The position numbers were made by a program, and so were the translations under genes. Source: Planctomycetota bacterium (GTDB lineage: Bacteria; Planctomycetota; MHYJ01; WSZJ01). Taken from it: 56,279 bases of DNA. The notes beneath the pieces were generated by a model. That model was not told the origin of the DNA and did no database searches. It saw only the letters and a program-made list of their open reading frames with translations. Location of the stretch: NCBI GenBank assembly GCA_016190145.1, contig JACPRD010000054.1:1-56279 (forward strand), given 5' to 3'. This document shows positions 15,858 to 24,257 of this stretch, one piece after another (within the stretch, counting starts at the first letter, position 1; each line of letters begins with the position of its first letter).

Positions 15858-17116
15858 CGGCGGTCGCCCCGGCCCCGGCGAAGCCGCTCGCGCCCTCGGC
15901 GCCCGACTGGGCCCGCATCCGCGCGGACTTCCCGACCCTGCGGCAGACGATCCGGGGAAAGGCGCTCGTCTACCTCGACAACGCCGCCACCTCCCAGAAG
16001 CCGCAGTGCGTCATCGACACCATCCGCCGCTTCTACGAGGAGCAGAACTCCAACATCCACCGCGGCGTGCACCTGCTCTCCGAGAAGGCGACGCTGGCCT
16101 ACGAGGAGGCCCGCCTCAAGGTCGCCCGCTTCATCCACGCCCCCGACTCCCGCGAGATCGTCTTCACGCGCGGCGCGACCGAGGCGATCAACCTGATCGC
16201 GCAGACGTGGGGCCGGACGCACGTGGGCAGGGGCGACGAGATCCTCGTGTCGCAGATGGAGCACCACTCGAACATCGGTCCCTGGCAGCTCCTCCGCGAC
16301 CAGACGGGCGCGACCCTTCGCGTCATCCCGATGACGGACGCCGGGGAGCTGGAGATGGGGGAGTACGAGAAGCTCCTGTCGCCGCGGACGAAGATCGTGT
16401 CGGTCCTCCAGGTCTCCAACGCCCTCGGAACCGTCAATCCCGTGAAACGCATCACCGAGCTCGCCCACCGCGCGGGCGCGGTCGTGCTCATCGACGGCGC
16501 GCAGGCCGTCGCGCACCAGCCCGTCGACGTCCAGGACATCGGCTGCGACTTCTACGTCTTCAGCGGCCACAAGATGTGCGCCCCCACGGGCATCGGCGTC
16601 GCCTGGGGACGCTTCGCCCTCTGGGACTCTCTTCCCCCCTGGCAGGGCGGCGGCGACATGATTTCCTCGGTGAGCTTCGAGAAGACCACGTACAACACCG
16701 TGCCGCTCCGATTCGAGGCCGGCACGCCGAACATCGAGGGGGCGATCGGCCTCGGCGCCGCGGTCGATTACCTGACGTCGATCGGGATGGAGAACATCTC
16801 GAAACGCGAGCAGATGCTGCTCGCGCGGCTCGAGGACGCCATCCGGCGCGTGCCGGGCGCCCGCATCGTCGGCACCGCCCGGGAGAAGGCCGGGGTGGCG
16901 TCGTTCGTGCTCGAAGGAATCCACCCGCATGACATCGGGACGATCGCCGACCGCGACGGGATCGCGCTCAGGACCGGCCACCACTGCGCGCAACCCGTCA
17001 TGACCCGGCTGGGCATCGCCGCGACCGCGCGCGCGTCCGTCGCGTTCTACAATACGCCCGAGGAAATGGACGCTGTCGAACCAGCGCTGCGCAGGGTCAT
17101 CGAGGTGTTCAGGTGA
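15854..17116 (+). CDS. sufS: Cysteine desulfurase SufS (first copy)
   Basis: A 420-residue PLP-dependent class V aminotransferase that removes sulfur from cysteine for SufBCD. The PLP Lys is in VFSGHKM (Lys240); the active-site Cys is in TGHHCAQPVM (Cys378). Other landmarks are LDNAATSQKP, NIHRGVHLLS, EHHSNIGPWQ and IDGAQAVAHQPVDV. GTG 15854 overlaps the sufD stop (GTGA) and gives an extended N-terminus rich in Ala/Pro. It ends just before a heptad-repeat element that separates it from the SufU-like gene. A paralogue lies at 22561-23790; the two differ at many positions but keep both catalytic residues. Confidence 0.96.
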   Translation: MTAVAPAPAKPLAPSAPDWARIRADFPTLRQTIRGKALVYLDNAATSQKPQCVIDTIRRFYEEQNSNIHRGVHLLSEKATLAYEEARLKVARFIHAPDSREIVFTRGATEAINLIAQTWGRTHVGRGDEILVSQMEHHSNIGPWQLLRDQTGATLRVIPMTDAGELEMGEYEKLLSPRTKIVSVLQVSNALGTVNPVKRITELAHRAGAVVLIDGAQAVAHQPVDVQDIGCDFYVFSGHKMCAPTGIGVAWGRFALWDSLPPWQGGGDMISSVSFEKTTYNTVPLRFEAGTPNIEGAIGLGAAVDYLTSIGMENISKREQMLLARLEDAIRRVPGARIVGTAREKAGVASFVLEGIHPHDIGTIADRDGIALRTGHHCAQPVMTRLGIAATARASVAFYNTPEEMDAVEPALRRVIEVFR

Positions 17117-17306
17117 TTGGAAGGGCAACTTCAAACGGGCAACTTCAACTTTCAAGTAACTTCAAGAAGACAACTTCAAACGACAATTGGGCGCGGTCAT
17201 TCGGCGCCCCCTTCAGTCCCCGGGCAGCCCGTTGCCCTTCGAAGTTGTCCTTCTGGAGTTGCTTGAAAATTGAAGTTCTCAGTTTGAAGTTGCAGAGAAT
17301 CCAGCC
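17117..17306 (+). repeat. Heptad repeat element, copy 1 (CAACTTCAA left arm, TTGAAGTTG right arm)
   Basis: The left arm (about 17120-17187) holds four AACTTCAA units spaced mostly 14 bases apart. A GC-rich middle follows, then a right arm (about 17237-17300) with inverted units such as TTGAAGTT and TTGAAG. The arms can pair as an imperfect long hairpin. The middle, read in reverse, matches the middle of the second copy at 36235-36400. It fills the gap between sufS and the SufU-like gene and has no gene. Confidence 0.72.
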
Positions 17307-17341
17307 TCCCAACCCTTGATAACTCAGGTACATTCCTCCCC

Positions 17342-17794
17342 ATGTCCGATCTCGGCGACCTCTACGGCGAAGTCATCCTCGACCACTGCAAGCACCCGCA
17401 GAATTTCCGCGCCCTGACCGACTCCACCCACCGGTCCGCCGGCGCGAATCCGCTCTGCGGCGACAACCTGCTGCTCTTCGTGAAGATGGCCGGCGACCGC
17501 ATCGCGGACATCGGGTTCCAGGGGAACGGCTGCGCGATTTCAAAGGCCTCGGCGTCGATCATGACGCAGGCGGTGAAAGGCCGGACGCGGGCGGAGGCGG
17601 AGGCGCTGTTCCGGCAGTTCCACGAGATGATGACGCGGCCGGCGGGGACCGCGGTGGACGGGGAGAAGCTCGGCAAGCTCGCGGTCTTCTCGGGCGTGGC
17701 GGAGTTCCCGGTGCGCGTGAAATGCGCGACGCTGGCGTGGCACACGCTGGAAGCGGCGCTCAAGGGGACGGGGGAGACGGTCAGCACAGAGTAG
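17342..17794 (+). CDS. sufU: SufU-like Fe-S scaffold / sulfur-transfer protein (first copy)
   Basis: A 150-residue IscU-fold protein of the SufU type. Zinc and sulfur ligands are in NPLCGDN (Cys39, Asp41), GNGCAISKAS (Cys64) and VRVKCATLAWH (Cys128). The insertion between the second and third Cys (FHEMMTRPAGTAVDGEKLG) is typical of SufU rather than IscU. SufU accepts sulfur from SufS and stimulates it. It lies 225 bases after sufS, across a heptad repeat, so it may have its own promoter. Its 3' end meets the convergent CBS gene through a GC-rich hairpin. Confidence 0.93.
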   Translation: MSDLGDLYGEVILDHCKHPQNFRALTDSTHRSAGANPLCGDNLLLFVKMAGDRIADIGFQGNGCAISKASASIMTQAVKGRTRAEAEALFRQFHEMMTRPAGTAVDGEKLGKLAVFSGVAEFPVRVKCATLAWHTLEAALKGTGETVSTE

Positions 17795-17845
17795 CTTCGC
17801 GGGCCCGCGCCTCTCCGGGGGGAAAGGCCGCAGGCCCGCGAGCTT
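17793..17845 (+). terminator. Bidirectional terminator-like hairpin between convergent genes
   Basis: AGCTTCGCGGGCC (from 17793) pairs with GGCCCGCGAGCT (to 17845) with one bulged T. It starts inside the SufU TAG stop and ends 6 bases before the CBS-gene stop. No T tract is seen on either strand, so termination would rely on the stem alone. Confidence 0.5.
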
Positions 17846-17850
17846 CCAGA

Positions 17851-18357
17851 TCACCTCCGCGCTGCGGTCGTGGGGGCCGCGGCTGCGGGCGTCTCCTTCC
17901 GCGGCGTGCGCGGACGCGTGACCGCCTCCAGCGCGTGAAGGACCTCGGCGGGAGAGATCCCGCCCTTGCTGCCTTCCCGCGGGTCCCGGGCTGCCTGGAT
18001 GACGTCGCTGATCGAGATCATCCCGGACAGTTTCCGGTTGTCGTCCACGACGGGGAGCCTGCGCACCGAGTGCTGCGCCATCGCGGCGAGGACCGAACGC
18101 ACGTCCTCCGCGGGGCGGCAGGTCACGCAGGTGGCACCCATGACGTCGCCGACGCGGATCTCGCTGGCCAGCTGCCGCCGCGTCGCACCGGCGATGCAGA
18201 TGTCCCGGTCCGTCACCACGCCGATCACTTTGTTCTCCGCGTCCACGACGGGAATGACGCCGCAGTCGCTCTCCCACATCATCCGGGCGGCGGAAGCGAG
18301 GTCCGTGTTGCGGTCGCAGCAGCGGACGTCCTTCGTGCAGATTTCGGATACCAGCAT
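17851..18357 (-). CDS. CBS-domain pair protein
   Basis: A 168-residue protein that is mostly one Bateman module. CBS1 runs from residue 3 to about 60 (ICTKDVRCCDRNTDLASAAR, GVIPVVDAENKVIGVVTDRD), CBS2 from about 70 to 130 (VGDVMGATCVTCRPAEDVRS, SVRRLPVVDDNRKLSGMISI). An Ala/Pro/Arg tail follows. Such modules bind adenosine nucleotides and report energy status. A strong SD (AGGAGGAACTTCC before ATG 18357) implies high translation. A target cannot be named; it sits opposite the SufU-like gene. The 5' flank carries a conserved-core hairpin. Confidence 0.9.
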   Translation of the reverse strand: MLVSEICTKDVRCCDRNTDLASAARMMWESDCGVIPVVDAENKVIGVVTDRDICIAGATRRQLASEIRVGDVMGATCVTCRPAEDVRSVLAAMAQHSVRRLPVVDDNRKLSGMISISDVIQAARDPREGSKGGISPAEVLHALEAVTRPRTPRKETPAAAAPTTAARR

Positions 18358-18533
18358 GGAAGTTCCTCCTTTCCTCCGTGAATCCCGCGGAGGCGCCGGC
18401 TCCCTCACCGGAGCCGGAAAACGCCCTCCCGCGGGCGGGAATGCCGATGGGTTTTCCTGGGGTGGGTCATGCGAGGGTGCGGGGCCGAGGTGGCCGGGAA
18501 CGGCGCCCGGCGGGATGACGCGTGCGGACGAGG

Positions 18534-18628
18534 CCTGAGAGCGTGAGAAAAATTCGATCAACGGTGCGGTCGGACCTCGCTCGCTCGCCCCGACCGCTCC
18601 TGCGAGCGAGTTCTTTCGCGCTCTCAGG
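18534..18628. repeat. Conserved-core hairpin, copy 1
   Basis: The core stem GCGGTCGG...CCGACCGC spans 18566-18597 around ACCTCGCTCGCTCGCC. The outer arms pair imperfectly: CCTGAGAGCG at 18534-18543 with CGCTCTCAGG at 18619-18628, then partial pairing inward. It lies between the CBS gene and the downstream end of the secreted gene at 18860. No gene is seen in 18358-18859. Confidence 0.65.
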
Positions 18629-18643
18629 AAGTGCTTTGCCTCC

Positions 18644-18806
18644 CAGAGTTTGAGACAAAATCAGGCTGGCCTGCTCAGGCGTTTGATATGGGGACGGAGT
18701 CGGCCGGCTCGTCCGGTCCTGGCCAACCGTGGGCCTCTCTGCCGGCCGACGGAGCATCCCACATCAAACGCTTTAGAGGTCCAGACCGGTTTTGTCTCAA
18801 ACTCTG
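18644..18806. repeat. Large imperfect inverted repeat (CAGAGTTTGAGACAAAA arms)
   Basis: A 17-base arm CAGAGTTTGAGACAAAA (18644-18660) is matched exactly by its complement at 18790-18806. Inner arms pair too (GCGTTTGAT at 18679 with ATCAAACGC at 18763; GTCGGCCGGC with GCCGGCCGAC at the centre). It spans 163 bases. The right half has a partial copy at 6641-6690. It lies just before the downstream end of the secreted gene and next to conserved-core hairpin copy 1. I see no transposase or gene in it. Confidence 0.7.
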
Positions 18807-18859
18807 ATGCAGCCCGGAGAACGAGTTCTATACGACATTTCCGACGGATGGATTCCGAT

Positions 18860-19588
18860 TCATTTCGGCGGGGGAGCCGGTTCCGGGACGGCAAGTGTCG
18901 CCTCCGCGTCCGCACCCCACGCGCGCGCGATCGTCGTCACCACGACCCCGTCGGAGTACTCGAAGACCATCTTCGCGATCGCGCCCGAATCGCCGGGCTC
19001 CCCTTCCCAGGCGAGCCGGTCGCGCGTCACGCGCCGCGGGAATGGAATCTCCTTCGCCATCCAGCGCGTCCAGCGGTATGTCTCCCGGTCCTTCTCGCCG
19101 CCGCCCGCCGGCGTCTCCGTGACCTCGCAGACCAGCTTCACGCACTCCAGTTCCCGGTCCCCGATTTTCAACGTCTCCCTCGACACCGTTCCCTTTCCCT
19201 CGCGCACCGGCGGTTTCGGGGAACGGCCCCTGGGCGCGTCGACGGGTTCCCCCGCGCCCCCACACTTCCCGTGCCAGTACCGCCGGATCGAGCCGTCCGC
19301 GCGCGCGGCCTCCACGAGCCACGTCGAACCCTCCGGTCCGGCCTGGTCCCGGTCAGTCTCCACGCGGATCGTCTCCTCGCCGCCGCCGACGCACGCCAGC
19401 CGGTAGCTCCAGCGCTCCTCCTTGCCCTCCTTCGAACGCAGCGAGCAGTCGTACTCGACCCATTCGCCCTCGCGGACTCCCCGCAGGTCGAACTCGGCGA
19501 GCAGGGCCGGATCCGGACGCGGCTTCTTCGGCTCGGGAGTCGCAAGCGATGCCAGGGCGAAGACCAGGAGGACGGCGTGCGGGCGCAT
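18860..19588 (-). CDS. Secreted hypothetical protein
   Basis: A 242-residue protein with short N-terminal signal MRPHAVLLVFALASLATPEP, then Lys/Pro-rich linker. The rest is beta-rich: EGEWVEYDCSLRSKEGKEER, WSYRLACVGGGEETIRVETD, GKGTVSRETLKIGDRELECV, RETYRWTRWMAKEIPFPRRV. This pattern of paired hydrophobic strands with Trp/Tyr at ends recalls other secreted proteins of similar genomes, including the TGA-interrupted protein at 4103-4972, but I do not recognise a family. SD GGAGAG precedes the ATG. It is divergent from the kinase-FGE gene starting 99 bases away. Confidence 0.8.
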   Translation of the reverse strand: MRPHAVLLVFALASLATPEPKKPRPDPALLAEFDLRGVREGEWVEYDCSLRSKEGKEERWSYRLACVGGGEETIRVETDRDQAGPEGSTWLVEAARADGSIRRYWHGKCGGAGEPVDAPRGRSPKPPVREGKGTVSRETLKIGDRELECVKLVCEVTETPAGGGEKDRETYRWTRWMAKEIPFPRRVTRDRLAWEGEPGDSGAIAKMVFEYSDGVVVTTIARAWGADAEATLAVPEPAPPPK

Positions 19589-19687
19589 AGGTCTCTCCGT
19601 ATCCGGAACCCGCCGGCAGTGTGCCTCCCCGGGCGCCCCTCCGCCAGATCTGCCGGACGCCCTCGGCCGCCGCTATACTCCGGGCTC

Positions 19688-22435
19688 ATGACCCGCGAGG
19701 AAGACCTGCTCTTCGGACTCATCGCACTCGACATGGACCTCCTCTCGAAGGAGCAGTTCCTCGACGCGGCCCGGCTCTGGATGGAATACGAGGGAATCTC
19801 CTTCGAGCGCCTGCTGGCCGACCAGGGACTCCTCAGCCAGGCCCAGCGCGACGAAGTCCGCGGCCTCGCCGCCGCGCGGTGCCTCGAACGCGCCGACACG
19901 CCCCTCCTCCCCAGCGATCCCGTCTGCGTCTTCGCGCGCCCCCGCGAGGGACGCTACGAATTCGTGGGGGAGATCGGAAGAGGCGGGCTGGGCAGGGTCT
20001 TCGAGGCCGTGGACCGGGACCTCAAGCGCGAGGTTGCCCTCAAGCTGCTCCTGCGCGATACCTCGGGGCCCATGGCGCAGAGGTTCGCGCGGGAGGCGGA
20101 GCTCACGGCCCGCCTCGAGCACCCGAACATCGTTCCCGTCCATGAGTTCGGACAGCTCCCGGATCCCGAGGGACGCCCCAGCCTCTTCCTCAGCATGAAA
20201 CGGATCCGCGGCCGCAACCTCAAAGCGTTGATCCGCGACCTGGCCGCCCGGGAGCCCGCGACGACCCAGGCGTATTCGCGCGTGAGGCTCCTCGTGATCT
20301 TCCAGGAAATCTGCCGCGCCATCGCGTTCGCGCACAGCCGCGGCGTGCTCCACCGCGATCTCAAACCCTCCAATATCATGATCGGCGACTTCGGCGAAAC
20401 CCTCCTCGTCGACTGGGGACTCGCAAAACGGATCGGCGAGCCGGAAGAACGCATCCGCAAGTCCGGCGCGCCCGCCGCCACCTCCCCCGCGGGCGAAGAC
20501 CTGACCGCGCTCACCCTCCAGGGCGATGTGATCGGCACACCGGCGTACATGTCCCCCGAACAGGCCCGCGGCGAACTCGACGGACTCGACGTCCGGACCG
20601 ACGTCTACTCGCTCGGAGCGATCCTCTACGAAATGCTCACGCTCCGCCCTCCCCTCGCGGGCGCCGACGTCGACGAAGTCCTCACCCTCGCGCGCGCGGG
20701 CGCCGTCCCCGCGCCCTCATCCGTCCCCGGCGTCGCCCGCATCGCGCCCGAACTCGAGGCCGTCTGCCTCCGCGCCATGGCCTTCCGACGCGAAGACCGC
20801 TACCCCTCCGCCCGCGCCCTGCTCGAAGACGTCCAGCTCTTCCTCGACGGCGTCAAGGAACACGAACGCCGACAGGCCGAAGCCGCAGGTCGCATCGAAG
20901 CCGGCCGCGCATGGTTCGCGCGGTTCCGGGACCTGCGCGGCGAAATCGAGGCGCAGGAAACCGCGGTCCGCGGCTGGCAGGACCGCATCCCGCCGCACCT
21001 GCCCGTCGAGGCCAAACGCCCGCTCTGGGACGCCGAAGCGCGCCTCAGGGCGCTTCAGGAAGAACGCATCGACGCCTTCTCGAAAGCGAGCGCCGAATTC
21101 GGCCAGGCGCTGGCCGTGGATCCTTCTTCGGGGGAAGCGGCCGACGGCAACTGCGACCTCTATGTCGAGCGGTTCCTGGAGGCGGAGAAGAAGCGGGACC
21201 GCGACGAGATGCGGTTCAACCGGAACCTCGTCGCCCAGCACGATCGCGAGGGGAAGCACGGGGCGCGGCTCGAGGCGCCGGGACGCCTGTCGATCCGCGC
21301 GTTCGGCTACGCGTGCGACTGCCTGCGGCCGGTGAGAAACGCGGAATGGCGCGTCGACATCGCGGAGTCCTGCACGGTCCCCTGGCTCGACGGCCGGCCG
21401 CTTCCCGGCGAGCCCCTCACGGACCGGCACAGGCCGGTTCCCGAGGTGCGGATCTTCCCCGCGGGCGAGCGATGGGGGCACGTCCGCAACTGTCCGCGGC
21501 GGGAAGTCGAGGGAATGGAAGTCGCGATCGCGAAGTACGAAGAGCGGGACAAGCGGCTCGTCCTGGGCGCCGAAACCGTCCTCGGGCGAACCCCCCTTCT
21601 CGACGCGGTTCTTCCGCGTGGGTCCTACCATTGCCGGCTCGGCACCGTCCGGTTTCCCGTCCGGATCGACCGCGCGGGGGCCTGGTCCCAGGACGTCAAT
21701 CTCTACCGGCCCGGCGAAATCCCCGCGGGATTCTGCTGCGTCCCCGCCTCTTCCTACATCTTCGGCGGCCGCCATGCCGGAGGGCGCGAAGAGGAGACGA
21801 AGCACGCCGGGGACCTCTTCGTGGCCCGCTTTCCCCTCACTTTCGCCGACTGGCTGGAGTTCCTGAACGACCTGGCGGAGGCGGGCCGCGGGGACGAGGC
21901 GCGCGCGCGGCAGCCGCGCGAGGGGGACGCGAAGTTCCTGCGCGAGGTGGCGGGCCGGTTCGGGATCCGCGACGTCGCGGCCGGGTATCCGGTGATGGGC
22001 GTCTCGTGGACCGACGCGCTGGCGTACGTCGCGTGGCGCTCGCGGCGGGACGGGCGCGTCTACCGGCTGCTGCACGAGGAAGAATTCGAGAAGGCGGCGC
22101 GTGGGGTCGACGGCCGTGCGTACCCGTGGGGCGACGAATACGACGCGACGTATTCGAACACGACGAATTCGCACGGAGAGGGGCCGCACGTCACCCTTCC
22201 CGGCTCCTTCCCCGCGGACGAGTCCCCCTACGGCATCGTGGATCTCGGCGGCAACATGCCGACCTGGTGCTGGAACGCGCTGGAGGCGCCCTGGCGCGCC
22301 TGGAGCGCCATTCGTGGCGGAGCCTGGGGCTACGCCCGCTCGCTCGCTGCGCTCGCCGACCGGCGCGGCGACGTGCGCACCGCGGTGAGCCGTCTCCTCG
22401 GCGTCCGTATTTGCTGTTCCCCCGCGAGCGTGTGA
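19688..22435 (+). CDS. Ser/Thr kinase fused to an FGE/SUMF1-like domain (first of three)
   Basis: A 915-residue protein. Residues 1-65 are an N-terminal helical domain shared by its two paralogues (DLLFGLIALDMDLLSKEQF). The kinase follows: GRGGLGR (97-103), Lys119 in VALKLL, HRDLKPSN (222-229), VDWGLAK with DWG (242-244) in place of DFG, and YMSPEQARGEL. A coiled coil (about 395-470) leads to a middle domain resembling PEGA repeats. The last 240 residues are the FGE-like fold (VMGVSWTDALAYVAWRSRRD, YPWGDEYDATYSNTTNSHGE, NMPTWCWNALEAPW), but without the Cys pair of active FGE. Its stop lies inside conserved-core hairpin copy 2. It separates the two SufS/SufU sets. Confidence 0.9.
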   Translation: MTREEDLLFGLIALDMDLLSKEQFLDAARLWMEYEGISFERLLADQGLLSQAQRDEVRGLAAARCLERADTPLLPSDPVCVFARPREGRYEFVGEIGRGGLGRVFEAVDRDLKREVALKLLLRDTSGPMAQRFAREAELTARLEHPNIVPVHEFGQLPDPEGRPSLFLSMKRIRGRNLKALIRDLAAREPATTQAYSRVRLLVIFQEICRAIAFAHSRGVLHRDLKPSNIMIGDFGETLLVDWGLAKRIGEPEERIRKSGAPAATSPAGEDLTALTLQGDVIGTPAYMSPEQARGELDGLDVRTDVYSLGAILYEMLTLRPPLAGADVDEVLTLARAGAVPAPSSVPGVARIAPELEAVCLRAMAFRREDRYPSARALLEDVQLFLDGVKEHERRQAEAAGRIEAGRAWFARFRDLRGEIEAQETAVRGWQDRIPPHLPVEAKRPLWDAEARLRALQEERIDAFSKASAEFGQALAVDPSSGEAADGNCDLYVERFLEAEKKRDRDEMRFNRNLVAQHDREGKHGARLEAPGRLSIRAFGYACDCLRPVRNAEWRVDIAESCTVPWLDGRPLPGEPLTDRHRPVPEVRIFPAGERWGHVRNCPRREVEGMEVAIAKYEERDKRLVLGAETVLGRTPLLDAVLPRGSYHCRLGTVRFPVRIDRAGAWSQDVNLYRPGEIPAGFCCVPASSYIFGGRHAGGREEETKHAGDLFVARFPLTFADWLEFLNDLAEAGRGDEARARQPREGDAKFLREVAGRFGIRDVAAGYPVMGVSWTDALAYVAWRSRRDGRVYRLLHEEEFEKAARGVDGRAYPWGDEYDATYSNTTNSHGEGPHVTLPGSFPADESPYGIVDLGGNMPTWCWNALEAPWRAWSAIRGGAWGYARSLAALADRRGDVRTAVSRLLGVRICCSPASV

Positions 22436-22491
22436 AGCGGGCGATCGCCGTCAAGCGGTCGGACCTCGCCCGCTTCACCCGCTCGCGGGGG
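22419..22491. repeat. Conserved-core hairpin, copy 2 (contains the kinase stop codon)
   Basis: A 26-base left arm (22419-22444) and right arm (22466-22491) pair with one mismatch; the arms share CCCGCGAGCG and AAGCGGGCGA. The loop carries CGGTCGGACC, the family core. The TGA of the kinase-FGE gene (22433-22435) lies in the left arm, so the arm sequence encodes the protein's C-terminus. The second sufS starts 70 bases further on. Confidence 0.68.
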
Positions 22492-22560
22492 ACGAACGGC
22501 CGGTGATCGCGTGCCCGGTTTTACCGGCGCGCGGGCGCCGTCCCGAGGTTAAATGGGGAC

Positions 22561-23790
22561 ATGTCCTTCGACCCCGTGCGCGTCCGCGCCGAGTTCCCGA
22601 TCTTCTCGCGAAAGATCCGCGGGAAGGAGATTGCGTACCTGGACAGCGCCGCGACGTCGCAGAAGCCGGCCGCCGTCATCGACGCGATGGACGCCTTCTA
22701 CCGGGAGCACAACTCGAACGTCCATCGGGGGGCGTACGTGCTGTCGGAGGAGGCGACGGCGATGTTCGAGGAGACGCGCGGGAAGGTGGCGAAGTTCATC
22801 GGGGCGCCGTCCGGCGACGGGATCGTGTACGTGCGGAACACCACGGAGGCGATCAACCTCGTGGCGTGCGCCTGGGGGCGGAAGTACCTGAAGGCGGGCG
22901 ACGAGATTCTGCTGACCGAGATGGAGCACCATTCGAATTTCGTCCCGTGGCACCAGCTCGTGAAGGACAAGGGGCTGGTGCTGCGGCACATCCCGATCAC
23001 GGATGAGGGGCGGCTCGACCTCGCGGCGCTCGACCGCGTCCTGACGAAGAAGACGCGGCTCGTCTCGATCTGCCACGCCTCGAACGTCCTCGGCACGATC
23101 AATCCCGTGGCGGAAATCACGGCGGCGGCCCACCGCGCCGGCGCCCTCTGCCTCGTCGACGGCGCCCAGGCCGTTCCGCACATGAGGGTCGACGTCGCCG
23201 CCATCGGCTGCGACTTCTACGCGTTCAGCGCCCACAAGATGTGCGGCCCGACCGGCATCGGCGTCCTCTGGGCACGTCCCGAGCTCCTCAAGGACATGGA
23301 CCCGTTCATGGTTGGCGGCGAGACCATCGTCGAAGTCCACCTCGATCACTCCACGTTCCGCGACCCCCCGCACCGCTACGAGCCCGGCACGCCCGCCATC
23401 GCCGAAGTCGCCGGCCTCGAAGCCGCCATCGCCTGGCTCGAGAAAACCGGGATCGACGCCGTCCACGCCCACGAGGCCTCCGTCACCGCCTACGCCCTGA
23501 AACGCCTCCTCGAAATCCCCCGCCTCACCTTCTACGGCCCCCGCACCGGCCCGCGCGGCGGCGTCGCCTGCTTCACCCTCGACGACCTCCACCCCCACGA
23601 CCTCGCCACCTGCCTCGACCAGGACAACGTCTGCATCCGCGCCGGACACCACTGCGCCCAGCCCCTCATGCGCCGTCTCGGCGTCGTGGCTACTGCGCGC
23701 GCCAGCTTCTACGTGTATACTTTGCCCTCCGAAATCGACCGCCTGATCGAGTCCCTCAACCGCGCTAGGGAGTTCTTCGGATGTCGCTAG
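22561..23790 (+). CDS. sufS: Cysteine desulfurase SufS (second copy)
   Basis: A 409-residue SufS paralogue with all catalytic features: LDSAATSQKP, NSNVHRGAYVLSEEA, EMEHHSNFVPWHQL, PLP Lys in FSAHKM (Lys226) and active-site Cys in AGHHCAQPLM (Cys365). It differs widely from the first copy, which suggests an old duplication or a separate origin. It is followed with a 10-base overlap by its own SufU, making a self-sufficient sulfur donor pair apart from the sufBCD operon. It begins 125 bases after the kinase-FGE stop, behind a conserved-core hairpin. Confidence 0.95.
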   Translation: MSFDPVRVRAEFPIFSRKIRGKEIAYLDSAATSQKPAAVIDAMDAFYREHNSNVHRGAYVLSEEATAMFEETRGKVAKFIGAPSGDGIVYVRNTTEAINLVACAWGRKYLKAGDEILLTEMEHHSNFVPWHQLVKDKGLVLRHIPITDEGRLDLAALDRVLTKKTRLVSICHASNVLGTINPVAEITAAAHRAGALCLVDGAQAVPHMRVDVAAIGCDFYAFSAHKMCGPTGIGVLWARPELLKDMDPFMVGGETIVEVHLDHSTFRDPPHRYEPGTPAIAEVAGLEAAIAWLEKTGIDAVHAHEASVTAYALKRLLEIPRLTFYGPRTGPRGGVACFTLDDLHPHDLATCLDQDNVCIRAGHHCAQPLMRRLGVVATARASFYVYTLPSEIDRLIESLNRAREFFGCR

Positions 23791-24209
23791 AAAGCCTGTA
23801 CCAGGAAATCATCATGGAGCATTTCAAAGCTCCCCGGAACCGCGGCGAAATCACCACGCCCGACGTCTCCATCTCCATGAACAACCCCTTCTGCGGCGAC
23901 GAAATCACCCTCCACCTCTCCCTCCAGAACGGCAGGATCGCCGACGTCAAGTTCCGCGGCCGCGGCTGCGCCATCTCCCAGGCCTCCGCCTCCCTCATGA
24001 CCGAACTCTTCAAGGGCCTCCCCCTCGCCAACGCCTCCACCTTCGCCTCCACCTTCAAGAAAATGATGCGCGGCGAGGCCAAGTCGAACGAAACCGAGCC
24101 CCTGGGCGACCTCGTCGCCCTCGAAGGCGTCCGCAAATTCCCCGTGCGCGTGAAATGCGCGCTGCTCGCGTGGAGCGCGTTTGAAGAGGGCGTGAAGGGG
24201 AAGAAATAA
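23781..24209 (+). CDS. sufU: SufU-like scaffold / sulfur-transfer protein (second copy)
   Basis: A 142-residue SufU. Ligands: NPFCGDE (Cys38, Asp40), GRGCAISQAS (Cys63), VRVKCALLAWS (Cys126), with the SufU insertion (FKKMMRGEAKSNETEPLGDL). ATG 23781 lies inside the sufS stop region, a 10-base overlap that suggests coupled translation. SufU presumably takes sulfur from the paired SufS. Having two pairs suggests division of labour, such as one for basal Fe-S supply and one for stress, a different client or thiolation; this is inference. Confidence 0.93.
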   Translation: MSLESLYQEIIMEHFKAPRNRGEITTPDVSISMNNPFCGDEITLHLSLQNGRIADVKFRGRGCAISQASASLMTELFKGLPLANASTFASTFKKMMRGEAKSNETEPLGDLVALEGVRKFPVRVKCALLAWSAFEEGVKGKK

Positions 24210-24257
24210 GGGCGAACCCGCTTAGCTCTGACGCGCTACGACCGGAGGTGGCCCCAG

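Noticed and set aside
20717..22189. Long open minus-strand frame opposite the first kinase-FGE gene
   Set aside because: GC-rich coding DNA gives long open frames on the other strand; there is no SD, and the product is Arg/Ala-rich with no recognisable domain.
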